Positions 28,319 through 37,391 are shown, counted from the stretch's first letter. The stretch: DNA of 64,000 bases from Zunongwangia pacifica (GCF_023499215.1 NZ_JAKHSK010000017.1:1-64000), one strand, 5' to 3'. A program made the numbers and translations. The notes: generated by a model not told the origin, from the sequence alone.

Positions 28319-30412
28319 TTAATCTGCTTCCCTGAATTTCGGATTAATAAAAATCTCATTATTACGTAAACGCTTCATGTAATTCCTTAGATCTCCACGA
28401 ATTTCAGAAGACATTACATAAAGCCCTATAATATTAGGGAAAGACATTGCTAAGATCATCATATCTGAAAAACTGAGCACTGCACCTAAACTTACAGAAG
28501 CTCCTACAACCACAAATAAAAGAAACATGATTTTATAAATAAGTTCAGATTTTTTACTTCGTCCAAAAAGATAAGTCCACGAGCGCATCCCATAATAAGA
28601 CCAGGACACCATTGTAGAAAAAGCAAATAGAAAAACAGCAAAAGCAAGAACGGCAGGAAACCAGGAAATCACGCTTCCAAAAGCATCGGCAGTAAGCTCT
28701 ACACCGCCCATCCCATCAACTTCATGCATTCCGGTAAAAATAAGCACTAAAGCCGTCATGGTACAAACCACCATCGTATCGATAAAAGGTTCTACCAAGG
28801 ATGTAAAACCATCTGCAATAGGATTTTTAGTTTTAGAAGCACTGTGTGCAATCGCAGCCGATCCTACGCCGGCTTCACTAGAGAATGCGGCCCGCTGTAA
28901 TCCTACAATTAATACTCCTATAAAACCACCTTTCATGGCACTGGCTGAAAAAGCACCATCAAAAATCGCATGAAACGCATTCCCAATATTTTCGATATTG
29001 GTCCCAATCACCACAAAACATCCTAAAATATAAACAGCAGCCATAAACGGTACTACTTTACCGGTTACTTTAGCGATACTATTTATCCCACCAATGATGA
29101 CGATACCTACTAAAACCGCAAAACCTATCCCAAACCAAAATCCATTTCCCTCTAAAAACGGAAGCTGATCTGAAACAATTTTAAACGCCTGGTTAGACTG
29201 AATCATATTCCCGCCACCAAAAGAAGCTCCAACGCCTAAAACGGCAAATACAATCGCCAGTACTTTACCAGCACCTTTCATATTTCTTTTTTCCAAGCCG
29301 TAACGAAGGTAATTCATTGGGCCACCAAAAATTCGGCCTTCCTTATTAATATGACGGTATTTTACACCAAGTGTACACTCTACAAATTTTAAAGACATTG
29401 CAAAAAAACCGGCAATAAACATCCAAAAGGTAGCGCCTGCGCCTCCTAAAGAAATGGCTACCGCCACACCGGCAATATTCCCCAAACCAACAGTTGCTGA
29501 AACTGCAGTGGTCATGGCCTGAAAATGGGTTATTCTACCCGGCGCATCTGGATTATCGTATTTCCCTTTTGCTAAATCTATAGAATGTTTAAATCCTCTT
29601 ACATTTACAAACCCAAGACGAAGCGTAAAAAAGATACTTCCCAAAATAAGCCAAATTACAATAAACGGGATTGCGTTTTTACGAACATCCCCATTGGGAT
29701 ACAACACAGGCTGCGGATCATCATAAATGATATTGGCTACCTGATGCGCATTTTGCTCGATCACATCTTCTTTATCTTCAGGATCAAAAATAGCTGCTCC
29801 TTTTTTAACCGTATGTTCTAAAGTTCCACCGGCTGGCGCATAAACGGGAATTTGCTTCTCCTTCCCTTTTTGTACGATAGCTATTTTATCATCTTTTTCA
29901 ATTTTTTCGCCTTCTCCTATTAACCATTTTTGAAGGGTATATTTTTGCTCGGTTTTAGCATCAAAATCAGGAATCAAAATTGGTCGCTCCTCGGTATACA
30001 CCACAGGATCATAAAGGCCTAAAGGTTCAAACGGATCCCAAAATAAAATTCCTTCTAAAAAATCTACCGCCGGTTGGGCGCGGCTATTTACCTTTTCGGT
30101 TATAGATGTAGCTTTTATTTTAAAAGTCTTTTTTACCTCTTCACCATTAGCATCGGTAACGGTTACCTGATGCGTTAAACCTTCTACAAAACCTGTAGCT
30201 TTTTTAGCATCTAAAGGTGTTTCCTTTTGACTCCATTTATATTGATACGGTGGCTTTCCTCCGTTTACCTTCACTATGGCTTCTGCATCATTAATTTCCT
30301 GAGAAGGATTGTTAGTTGCCACTGAAACCTGAAAATCAGTTTCGTTTTGTGCTAATAATGAAGTGAAAAAGCATTGAATTACTATAAAACAAACAATGTA
30401 ATTTCTTCGCAT
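28319..30412 (-). CDS. AgcS-type sodium/alanine symporter with exported N-terminal domains (paralogue)
   Basis: 697 residues with the same order as its neighbour at 23620-25704: a signal peptide (IVCFIVIQCFFTSLLAQ), a SprB/PKD-like domain (GGKPPYQYKWSQKETPLDAK), a lipoyl-like domain (QKWLIGEGEKIEKDDKIAIV) with Lys184 at the lipoyl-lysine position, and the symporter core [20 protein letters not shown] and [20 protein letters not shown]. The transporter halves are nearly superimposable while the exported halves are more diverged. The two copies are separated by three unrelated genes, so the duplication is not recent tandem. A palindrome lies just upstream of the start. Confidence 0.88.
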   Translation of the reverse strand: MRRNYIVCFIVIQCFFTSLLAQNETDFQVSVATNNPSQEINDAEAIVKVNGGKPPYQYKWSQKETPLDAKKATGFVEGLTHQVTVTDANGEEVKKTFKIKATSITEKVNSRAQPAVDFLEGILFWDPFEPLGLYDPVVYTEERPILIPDFDAKTEQKYTLQKWLIGEGEKIEKDDKIAIVQKGKEKQIPVYAPAGGTLEHTVKKGAAIFDPEDKEDVIEQNAHQVANIIYDDPQPVLYPNGDVRKNAIPFIVIWLILGSIFFTLRLGFVNVRGFKHSIDLAKGKYDNPDAPGRITHFQAMTTAVSATVGLGNIAGVAVAISLGGAGATFWMFIAGFFAMSLKFVECTLGVKYRHINKEGRIFGGPMNYLRYGLEKRNMKGAGKVLAIVFAVLGVGASFGGGNMIQSNQAFKIVSDQLPFLEGNGFWFGIGFAVLVGIVIIGGINSIAKVTGKVVPFMAAVYILGCFVVIGTNIENIGNAFHAIFDGAFSASAMKGGFIGVLIVGLQRAAFSSEAGVGSAAIAHSASKTKNPIADGFTSLVEPFIDTMVVCTMTALVLIFTGMHEVDGMGGVELTADAFGSVISWFPAVLAFAVFLFAFSTMVSWSYYGMRSWTYLFGRSKKSELIYKIMFLLFVVVGASVSLGAVLSFSDMMILAMSFPNIIGLYVMSSEIRGDLRNYMKRLRNNEIFINPKFREAD

Positions 30413-30435
30413 AAATAAATTAGATTAAATTTTAT

Positions 30436-30457
30436 TTCAGCTATAATTTTAGCTGAA
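30436..30457. promoter_or_regulatory. palindrome upstream of the second AgcS gene
   Basis: TTCAGCTA and TAGCTGAA arms around a 6-nt AT spacer, 24-45 nt before the ATG at 30412. It could be an operator or a 5' UTR hairpin. I see no equivalent in front of the first AgcS gene. Confidence 0.3.
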
Positions 30458-30499
30458 TAATTCGCTAAATATGAATGTTTTAGGATGTAAACCGGTTTT

Positions 30500-31477
30500 C
30501 TATAAAAAATCGTGTTGTTTCATCCAGTCGTCGTTAAACATTTTACCAACGTATCTACTGCCATGATCGTGAAATAAAACAACCACAACATCGTCTTTAG
30601 TAAAATGTTCTTTTAACTGCAAAAGGCCTTTGGCGGCGGCCCCGGCAGAATTTCCTAAAAAGAAACCTTCTTCCCTGGCCAGCTTACGGGTGTAGATGGC
30701 CGCATCTTTATCGGTTACTTTGGTAAACCCATCGATCACACTAAAATCTACATTTTTAGGAATAATATCCTCCCCGATCCCTTCGGTAACATAAGGATAA
30801 ATTTCATTCTCATCAAATTCGCCGGTTTCATGATATTTTTTGAATACCGAACCGTACGTATCGATTCCCCATACTTTAATGTTAGGATTTTGCTCTTTCA
30901 GGTATTTTCCTACGCCAGAAATAGTTCCGCCAGTACCAACACCAACTACAAAATGGGTGATTTTCCCGTCGGTTTGTTTCCAGATTTCCGGGCCGGTACT
31001 TTCGTAATGCGCTTTAGAATTGGCCAAATTATCGTATTGATTAACGTACCACGAATTTGGTGTTTCTTTAGCCATTCTTTTCGCTACCGAATAATAACTT
31101 TGTGGATCGTCTGGAGCTACATTGGTTGGGCAAACGACCACTTCACTACCTACAGCTCTTAGAATATCCATTTTCTCCTTACTTTGCTTGTCTGACATGA
31201 CACAGACCATTTTATAGCCTTTTACGATCGCAGCAAGTGCAAGTCCCATACCGGTATTACCGCTGGTTCCTTCAATAATGGTTCCGCCCGGTTTTAGTAA
31301 TCCATTGGCTTCCGCTTCCTCTACCATTTTTAAAGCCATGCGATCTTTAACCGAGTTACCAGGGTTAAAAGTTTCGTATTTAGCAAGGACAAGAGCTTCT
31401 ATTTCTGCTGTGAGTTTGTTCATTTTCACCAAAGGGGTATTCCCAATGGTTTCCAGGATATTCTCGGCGTAGGTCAT
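30500..31477 (-). CDS. PLP-dependent cystathionine beta-synthase/cysteine synthase-like enzyme
   Basis: 325 residues of the fold-type II PLP family. GNTPLVKMNKL starts the fold; the PLP lysine is in FNPGNSVKDRMALKM; EGTSGNTGMGLA and GVGTGGTISGVGKYLKE bind substrate and phosphate. The C-terminal DHGSRYVGKMFNDDWM resembles the cystathionine beta-synthase catalytic core more than plain CysK. No regulatory CBS domains are attached. It either condenses serine or O-acetylserine with a thiol, or makes cystathionine. It is divergent from the NlpE gene, 137 bp away. Confidence 0.85.
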   Translation of the reverse strand: MTYAENILETIGNTPLVKMNKLTAEIEALVLAKYETFNPGNSVKDRMALKMVEEAEANGLLKPGGTIIEGTSGNTGMGLALAAIVKGYKMVCVMSDKQSKEKMDILRAVGSEVVVCPTNVAPDDPQSYYSVAKRMAKETPNSWYVNQYDNLANSKAHYESTGPEIWKQTDGKITHFVVGVGTGGTISGVGKYLKEQNPNIKVWGIDTYGSVFKKYHETGEFDENEIYPYVTEGIGEDIIPKNVDFSVIDGFTKVTDKDAAIYTRKLAREEGFFLGNSAGAAAKGLLQLKEHFTKDDVVVVLFHDHGSRYVGKMFNDDWMKQHDFL

Positions 31478-31572
31478 GTATTTTTTTTGAAATCACAATT
31501 TAGGGAATCCAAAACGATAATTCTGTTTAAGAAAAATTAAAACTTAGGATGAAATTTTAGTAATTTTTTAGA

Positions 31573-31602
31573 TTTGAAATTTTGAAAATCGATATACTTT
31601 TG
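31573..31602 (+). promoter_or_regulatory. promoter of the NlpE-like gene
   Basis: TTTG (31573-31576), an 18-bp spacer and TACTTTTG (31595-31602) fit the Bacteroidota consensus. The start would fall near 31609, leaving a leader of only a few nucleotides before the ATG at 31615. Confidence 0.65.
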
Positions 31603-31614
31603 CGCAAAAAAATC

Positions 31615-32055
31615 ATGAGGAGCTTTATTGCACAACAGTTAATATTTCTGGTGATCACCACTTTATTATTTAATGTTTCCTGCCAGCATGACCAGAGAGA
31701 AAAAACAGAAGATTCTCAAAGCGAATGGCAAGAGAAGGGGCCGAAAGAAAAATGGGAATATACCGGCACTTATCAAGTTACTTTACCATGTAAAGATTGT
31801 AAGGGAATCATTGTTAATCTGGAATTAAAACCAGATGGCTCTTATAAAATTGCACAAAATTATAATGAAAATGACAGTATTGCCGGTGAAATTAAAACTG
31901 AAATTGGCCAATACCAATGGAATGAGAATGATTCTTTAATTATTTTAAATAATCAGAAATTTGTTTTTTTAGATAAAGTATTATCCTGGAAAAATCCAGC
32001 AGTGGCACGCATAGAAAAAGACAGTATTAAAACTTACACCTTCCAAAAGTTATAG
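31615..32055 (+). CDS. NlpE N-terminal domain lipoprotein
   Basis: 146 residues from the ATG at 31615; an upstream start at 31582 would lie inside the promoter. The lipoprotein signal peptide MRSFIAQQLIFLVITTLLFN ends in a VSC lipobox. The mature part has YTGTYQVTLPCKDCKGI with the CxxC of NlpE-type copper/surface-sensing lipoproteins, then a small beta barrel (LELKPDGSYKI, EIGQYQWNENDSLIIL). Family members report envelope or copper stress in E. coli; the role here is not known. Confidence 0.8.
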   Translation: MRSFIAQQLIFLVITTLLFNVSCQHDQREKTEDSQSEWQEKGPKEKWEYTGTYQVTLPCKDCKGIIVNLELKPDGSYKIAQNYNENDSIAGEIKTEIGQYQWNENDSLIILNNQKFVFLDKVLSWKNPAVARIEKDSIKTYTFQKL

Positions 32056-32186
32056 AACGCATCGACTGATTTCTTTCTTTATATTCTGAAATTCAAAAAA
32101 GGAATCCATCCGAAGAAAACAACACGCAGTTTTATATAAATGTCTTACAAAACTTCATCATCCTGACAACTGAAATTCGATAACTT

Positions 32187-33419
32187 TTACTCGAATTTTA
32201 TCGATTTCACCGGAGATATTTTAGAAATAATCATCGAAGGGATAAGTAGCATGAGCATACATAAAATAAGCGTCCCCAAGTTCACTGCTAAAATATAGTC
32301 CCAATGTATAAAAATTGGCACTTCACTTACGTAGTACGTTTCTGGATCTAAAGGAATCAACTTAAAATACTTCTGAATAAAAAGTATTCCCAATCCAATC
32401 ACATTCCCCCAAAATAAACCAAGTAAAATCAGGTAACCGGCATTATATAAAAACATCTTTCTAATCGACCAATCCTGGGTTCCCAATGCCTTAAAGATCC
32501 CGATCATTTGTGTGCGCTCTAAAATAAGAACCAATAAAGCGGTGATCATATTTATCCCGGCAACCAAAATCATGATCCCGATAATAAGGCCGATATTAAA
32601 ATCGAAAAGAGAAAGCCATTCAAAAATATTATAGTATTTCTGTCCAATATGCTGTGCATCTAAAAATGATCCGGTATTAAGATACACCTCTTTCCATTTT
32701 TCATCTAACTGATCAAAATCGTCGATAAAAACTTCAAAATTACCCACTTCATCATCTTTCCAGCCATTTAATTTTTGGATATGCCGTAAATCGGCAATTA
32801 AATACAGCTCGTCAAAATCCTGAAAGCCCGAATCGTAAATTCCAACAATTTTGAATCCGCGTACAAAAGGTCTTTCCCGGCCTTCCCTAAGAAAATAAGT
32901 AGGTGCACGATCACCAACTTTTAGATGAAGCCTGTTAGCAAGATACCTGGAAATTAAAACCTCATCGTTAAGATTCGATGAATAATCGGGTAATTTCCCT
33001 TCAACTAAAAAATCTTTGAAAAAAGACCAATCATAATCACTCCCTACTCCTTTTACAATGACTCCTTCAAAATCATCTGTAGTTCTAATGATACCCGCCT
33101 TGGTGGCTGTCCCCTGCACGTGGGTTATCCCAGCAACCGATTTAAATTCAGGGTAAAAATCCTGATCTTTAGAAACCGGCTGTAGCGTCACTTCACTACT
33201 ATTATTATCGTAATTGGTGATAATAATATGCCCGTTAAAAGCAGCAATCTTATCCCTAATCTTTTCTTGTAATCCCAAACCTGTCGCAAAAGATACCAGC
33301 ATCATCACTACCCCAATTGCTATTGCCGTAATCGCAATTTTTATAATAGGCGAGGAAATACTACTTTTATCTTTATTGGCGTTTATTAAACGCTTAACTA
33401 CAAATAACTCGAAATTCAA
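32187..33419 (-). CDS. LolE/FtsX-type ABC transporter permease
   Basis: 410 residues with four membrane spans: one N-terminal (ITAIAIGVVMMLVSFATGLG), a large periplasmic domain near residues 50-270, and three spans in the C-terminal part (IGLIIGIMILVAGINMITAL, LILLGLFWGNVIGLGILFI, YILAVNLGTLILCMLMLLIP). This layout fits LolC/LolE lipoprotein-release permeases and MacB-like proteins. No ATPase is next to it, so its partner must be encoded elsewhere. Its start is 13 bp from the divergent NamZ-like gene. Confidence 0.85.
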   Translation of the reverse strand: MNFELFVVKRLINANKDKSSISSPIIKIAITAIAIGVVMMLVSFATGLGLQEKIRDKIAAFNGHIIITNYDNNSSEVTLQPVSKDQDFYPEFKSVAGITHVQGTATKAGIIRTTDDFEGVIVKGVGSDYDWSFFKDFLVEGKLPDYSSNLNDEVLISRYLANRLHLKVGDRAPTYFLREGRERPFVRGFKIVGIYDSGFQDFDELYLIADLRHIQKLNGWKDDEVGNFEVFIDDFDQLDEKWKEVYLNTGSFLDAQHIGQKYYNIFEWLSLFDFNIGLIIGIMILVAGINMITALLVLILERTQMIGIFKALGTQDWSIRKMFLYNAGYLILLGLFWGNVIGLGILFIQKYFKLIPLDPETYYVSEVPIFIHWDYILAVNLGTLILCMLMLLIPSMIISKISPVKSIKFE

Positions 33420-33432
33420 GATTTACAATTAT

Positions 33433-34683
33433 ATGATTAACCGGTTCTTCAAAAGTACATTTTTATTCAGTCTTATCGCAATTCTTTCTTGCGGAAACAT
33501 AGAAGCCGATAAAAATAAAACACAGCCATCTTCATCAAAAAATAAGGACGAACTCACTTCTTCCAAAGAAATTATAGGCGATATTGTGGTTGGTGCTAAT
33601 CGAACAGATTTATATATGCCTATGCTTCACGGTAAAAAAGTTGGTATCGTAGGAAATCAATCTTCTTTGATCCTAAATAAAAATAAAGAATCTGTTCATC
33701 TGGTCGATTCGCTTTTAGCACTCAACGTAGCGATAAAAAAAGTTTTTGCTCCTGAGCATGGTTTTCGAGGGAAAGCCGATGCCGGCGAAAAAGTTGAAGA
33801 TGGTAAAGATCCAAAAACAGGATTACCGGTAATTTCGCTCTACGGAAATAATAAAAAGCCAAAACCAGAACAACTAAAAGATATCGATGTACTGATTTTT
33901 GACCTTCAGGATGTAGGAGCTCGTTTTTACACCTACATTTCGTCGCTACACTATGTGATGGAAGCTTGTGCTGAAAATAACATTAAACTTTTGGTTTTTG
34001 ATCGTCCAAACCCTAACGGTCATTATATAGACGGGCCTATTCTGGAAAAAAAACATCATAGTTTTGTAGGGATGCATCCTATCCCCGTTGTACATGGACT
34101 AACCATGGGGGAATATGCAAAAATGATTAATGGAGAAAATTGGCTAAAAAACGGGATTAATTGTGATCTAGAAGTAATTAGAATGAGTAATTACAACCAT
34201 CAAAAAAAATACAGTTTACCGGTAAAACCTTCTCCTAATTTACCCAATGATCAATCTATAAATCTATATCCAAGTCTTTGTTTTTTTGAAGGAACTAATG
34301 TAAACGCCGGCCGTGGTACCCATAAACAATTTCAGGTTTTTGGGTCGCCTTTTTTAGATGCTAAAGAGTTTTCATATACCTACACGCCAACATCAATGGA
34401 TGGCGCAAAAAACCCTAAATACTTAGGCAAAGAATGTTTTGGGGAAGATCTTAGCCATAGCGAGCATTTAGAGAAAATTAATTTAAAATGGCTTATCAAA
34501 GCGTATAATCACACTAAAAATAAGGCTGATTTTTTCAATAGTTTTTTCACAAAACTTGCCGGTACACAGCAACTTCAACAACAAATCGAAAATGGGGTAA
34601 GCGAAAAAGAGATAAGGGAAAGCTGGCAAGCGGGACTTCAGGAATTTAAAAATAAAAGAGAAAAATACCTGCTCTATCAATAA
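33433..34683 (+). CDS. NamZ-like (DUF1343) exo-beta-N-acetylmuramidase lipoprotein
   Basis: 416 residues from the ATG at 33433; the open frame runs 219 nt further upstream, but that would overlap the divergent permease and lose the lipoprotein signal (FLFSLIAILSCG). DUF1343 landmarks: GKKVGIVGNQSSLIL, VFAPEHGFRGKADAGE, IDVLIFDLQDVGARFYTYIS, FDRPNPNGHYIDGP and FFEGTNVNAGRGTHKQFQ. Characterised NamZ proteins cleave terminal MurNAc from peptidoglycan fragments, so a role in cell-wall recycling in the periplasm is likely. The next gene follows after 11 bp. Confidence 0.85.
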   Translation: MINRFFKSTFLFSLIAILSCGNIEADKNKTQPSSSKNKDELTSSKEIIGDIVVGANRTDLYMPMLHGKKVGIVGNQSSLILNKNKESVHLVDSLLALNVAIKKVFAPEHGFRGKADAGEKVEDGKDPKTGLPVISLYGNNKKPKPEQLKDIDVLIFDLQDVGARFYTYISSLHYVMEACAENNIKLLVFDRPNPNGHYIDGPILEKKHHSFVGMHPIPVVHGLTMGEYAKMINGENWLKNGINCDLEVIRMSNYNHQKKYSLPVKPSPNLPNDQSINLYPSLCFFEGTNVNAGRGTHKQFQVFGSPFLDAKEFSYTYTPTSMDGAKNPKYLGKECFGEDLSHSEHLEKINLKWLIKAYNHTKNKADFFNSFFTKLAGTQQLQQQIENGVSEKEIRESWQAGLQEFKNKREKYLLYQ

Positions 34684-34694
34684 AAAGAAAAACT

Positions 34695-35318
34695 ATGGAA
34701 AATGAATGGTTACAAAGATGGGAAGATCGTTTTCAAAAAGAGGAATACGCCTACGGAATTGAACCAAATAAGTTTCTAGCACAGCAACTTAACCACTTTA
34801 AACCGGGAAAAATACTTTTTGGGGCTGAAGGTGAAGGAAGAAACGCCGTTTATGCAGCTAAAGAGGGCTGGAATGTTTCAGCTTTCGACATTAGTACTGA
34901 AGGTAAAAATAAGGCCTTAAAATTGGCAAAATCAAATCAAGTTCATATTGATTATAGGGTTGGTCGTCTCCCCGATTTAAAGTTTAAACCTAACCACTTT
35001 GATGTTATAGCATTAATCTACGCTCATTTTCCTGCCGAAATTCGTAAAAAATTCCATTCAATATTAAGCACTCTTCTTAAACCAGGTGGTCGTATTATTT
35101 TTGAAGCTTTTGGAGAACATCATTTAAAATATCGCAAGGAAAATCCTAATGTTGGTGGCCCTAAGGATCAGGCTTCTTTATTTTCTAAAAAAGAAATACA
35201 GCAGGATTTTAACGATTTTAAAGTGATTCTTTTAGAAGAAAAGCCTGTAGCGCTTCAAGAAGGTTTATATCACAATGGCACCGGATCTGTACTTCGTTTT
35301 ATCGCCGAAAAGTTATAG
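34695..35318 (+). CDS. class I SAM-dependent methyltransferase
   Basis: 207 residues. Motif I is ILFGAEGEGRNAVYAAKEGW, followed by VSAFDIS for the acidic loop and LLKPGGRIIFEAFG near the fifth strand. It resembles small TehB-like methyltransferases. The substrate is unknown. It is downstream of the NamZ-like gene by 11 bp, probably in one operon. Confidence 0.82.
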   Translation: MENEWLQRWEDRFQKEEYAYGIEPNKFLAQQLNHFKPGKILFGAEGEGRNAVYAAKEGWNVSAFDISTEGKNKALKLAKSNQVHIDYRVGRLPDLKFKPNHFDVIALIYAHFPAEIRKKFHSILSTLLKPGGRIIFEAFGEHHLKYRKENPNVGGPKDQASLFSKKEIQQDFNDFKVILLEEKPVALQEGLYHNGTGSVLRFIAEKL

Positions 35319-35334
35319 TTCAAAATTATCGAAT

Positions 35335-35829
35335 TTAAACTTTTATTCGGCGTTTCATTTCTTCTACAATATGATAAGCGGCAGGACAAATCGCGGTATT
35401 CTTAATGGTAAGATTCGATATTTTATGAAAGTCTTTTCTATCGGTATGTGGATATTCCCGGCAGGCTTTAGGTCGCACATCGTAGATTAAACAATAATTA
35501 TCATGACTTAAAAAAGTACAGGGAACGTTTTGCAGGACGTAGTCTTTATCTTCATCTATTCGAAGATATTGATCGATAAATTGCTGTGGTTTCAGTTTTA
35601 AAAATTTGCTAATTCGCTCTATATCTTTATTGGTAAAAAGCGGCCCCGTAGTTTTACAGCAATTTGCACAGTCCAAACAACTGGTTCTGGCAAACTCCTC
35701 CTCATGCAATTGCTGCATTTTAACGTCTAAATCTTTTGGTGGTCGTTTCTTTAGCTTAGAAAAAAACTTTTTATTTTCCTTCTGCTTATCTTTGGCCTTT
35801 CCCGGCAGCTCTTTTAAAATTTCCTGCAT
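35335..35829 (-). CDS. YkgJ-type cysteine cluster protein
   Basis: 164 residues. The cysteine cluster reads CLDCANCCKTTGPLF and later CLIYDVRPKACREYPHTD, typical of the YkgJ/UPF0153 family proposed to bind zinc or an iron-sulfur centre. The N-terminus is a basic helix rich in Lys. Its function is not established. It sits between two plus-strand methyltransferase genes, with 16 and 20 bp spacers. Confidence 0.85.
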   Translation of the reverse strand: MQEILKELPGKAKDKQKENKKFFSKLKKRPPKDLDVKMQQLHEEEFARTSCLDCANCCKTTGPLFTNKDIERISKFLKLKPQQFIDQYLRIDEDKDYVLQNVPCTFLSHDNYCLIYDVRPKACREYPHTDRKDFHKISNLTIKNTAICPAAYHIVEEMKRRIKV

Positions 35830-35849
35830 GCCGCAAAGATAATAAGATT

Positions 35850-36557
35850 ATGAAGGAAAAAGATATCTTCGGAATGGCAATGAAGGCCTATTATTTCAAA
35901 AAAGATAAAACTCCGATTATAGTACACTCGCCAGATTTTGATGACGACGAGATAGCGATTAAATACCTTTTCAGGAATTTTTCTGAAATGCCCAAAACCG
36001 AACAGCAGGCTTTAAAACTTGCCTACGGAGATGTTCTTGATGTAGGCTGTGGCGCCGGAAGCCATACCCTTTATCTTCAGCAAAAAAATATTAAGGTAAA
36101 AGCTATTGATACTTCTGAAGGAGCGATAGATATTGCCAAAGAACGTGGTGTACTAGATGCTGAAGTAAAAGATTTTTATGCTGAAAGTGGCAAATATGAT
36201 ACCTTATTATTCTTGATGAACGGCACCGGAATTATTGGTAATCTTATTAACACCGATAACTTTCTAAACATTTGTAAAGAAGTTTTAAAACCTGACGGAC
36301 AGATTTTAATCGATTCTTCAGATCTTAGTTTTCTGGAAGATGATGAAGAACCAAATGATGACTTAAATCGTAAATATATAGGAGAGATTGATTTTTGTAT
36401 TAGCTATAAAGGAGAAAAATCTGATTATTTCCCATGGCTTTATATGGATTTTGATTTGCTTAAATTAGCAGCACAAAAGAATGATTTTAATTGCGAATTA
36501 ATAGTCGAAGGAGAGCATTACGATTATTTAGCAAAACTTACTATTAAAAATGATTAA
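35850..36557 (+). CDS. class I SAM-dependent methyltransferase
   Basis: 235 residues. Motif I is VLDVGCGAGSHTLYLQQK, then KAIDTSEGAIDIAKERGV, LFLMNGTGIIG and EVLKPDGQILIDSSD. It is related only in fold to the methyltransferase at 34695-35318. The substrate is unknown. A metalloprotease lipoprotein gene follows after 25 bp. Confidence 0.82.
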   Translation: MKEKDIFGMAMKAYYFKKDKTPIIVHSPDFDDDEIAIKYLFRNFSEMPKTEQQALKLAYGDVLDVGCGAGSHTLYLQQKNIKVKAIDTSEGAIDIAKERGVLDAEVKDFYAESGKYDTLLFLMNGTGIIGNLINTDNFLNICKEVLKPDGQILIDSSDLSFLEDDEEPNDDLNRKYIGEIDFCISYKGEKSDYFPWLYMDFDLLKLAAQKNDFNCELIVEGEHYDYLAKLTIKND

Positions 36558-36562
36558 ATTTG
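36555..36562 (+). promoter_or_regulatory. possible -7 element before the metalloprotease gene
   Basis: TAAATTTG matches TAnnTTTG and overlaps the stop codon of the upstream methyltransferase. No TTG lies at the right distance upstream. A start near 36569 would fit the ATG at 36583. Confidence 0.35.
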
Positions 36563-36582
36563 AACACTATATTATATAATCA

Positions 36583-37371
36583 ATGAAGAAGTTTTACAAG
36601 TATTTTTATACACTTTGCTTATTTGTAGCCATCACCTCTTGTTCTAGTGATGGTAATGGAATTGATGATCCTAGTGATGACGAACCAGTAATCGATAAAT
36701 CATTAAATAGAAAAGGACTTGGCGACTCTGCCCACGATTTATTAAGTGATGATGCCTATACCTCGATGAACATCGAAGTGCTATACGTAAGTGGATATCA
36801 GCCTACCGTTGCTGCTATGGATAATTTTAAGGAATTTCTGGAAGAACGATCCTATAAACCAGATGGTATTTCTATTAGCTACCGCGAAGTAGAATCTTCT
36901 GGACTGGCTCCTTTTGAGATTCAGGAAATCGCAGATATCGAAGACGATAAGCGCAGCACCTTTAACGTGGGAGACGAAATTAGCATCTATATTTATTTTG
37001 CTGACGGCAGCAATGAAGATGACACCGATGAACGTTACGTTTTAGGATCGGCTTATCGCAATACGTCTATGGTTATTTATGGAAAAACCATAGAGAAGTT
37101 TGCAGCCAGAGTAAATGCGCCGAGCAAAAGTGTTATAGAAACCGCGGTCTTAAATCATGAATTTGGGCATTTATTTGGTTTAGTTAACGTGGGTACCGAG
37201 CTTCAAAGCGATCATGAAGATGCAGAATCTGATGGACATTGTACCGAAGAAAACTGTTTAATGCGGGCTTCACTAGAATTTGGCTCGGGAATCATCGATC
37301 AGATTCGGGGCACACCACCAGTATTAGGCCCAAAATGTATTGCTGATCTTCAAGCCAACGGCGGAAAATAA
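36583..37371 (+). CDS. zinc metalloprotease-like lipoprotein
   Basis: 262 residues. A lipoprotein signal (FYTLCLFVAITSC) precedes an acidic Asp/Gly linker. The zincin motif is NHEFGHLFGLVNVG near residue 190, i.e. HExxH followed by LFGLVN, resembling metzincin-like sites, although the third ligand is uncertain. Cys residues in HCTEENCLMRA may form a disulfide. It is probably exported to the outer membrane or surface. The gene ends at a strong bidirectional terminator. Confidence 0.78.
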   Translation: MKKFYKYFYTLCLFVAITSCSSDGNGIDDPSDDEPVIDKSLNRKGLGDSAHDLLSDDAYTSMNIEVLYVSGYQPTVAAMDNFKEFLEERSYKPDGISISYREVESSGLAPFEIQEIADIEDDKRSTFNVGDEISIYIYFADGSNEDDTDERYVLGSAYRNTSMVIYGKTIEKFAARVNAPSKSVIETAVLNHEFGHLFGLVNVGTELQSDHEDAESDGHCTEENCLMRASLEFGSGIIDQIRGTPPVLGPKCIADLQANGGK

Positions 37372-37391
37372 TATTCTAATTTTGCAAATAT

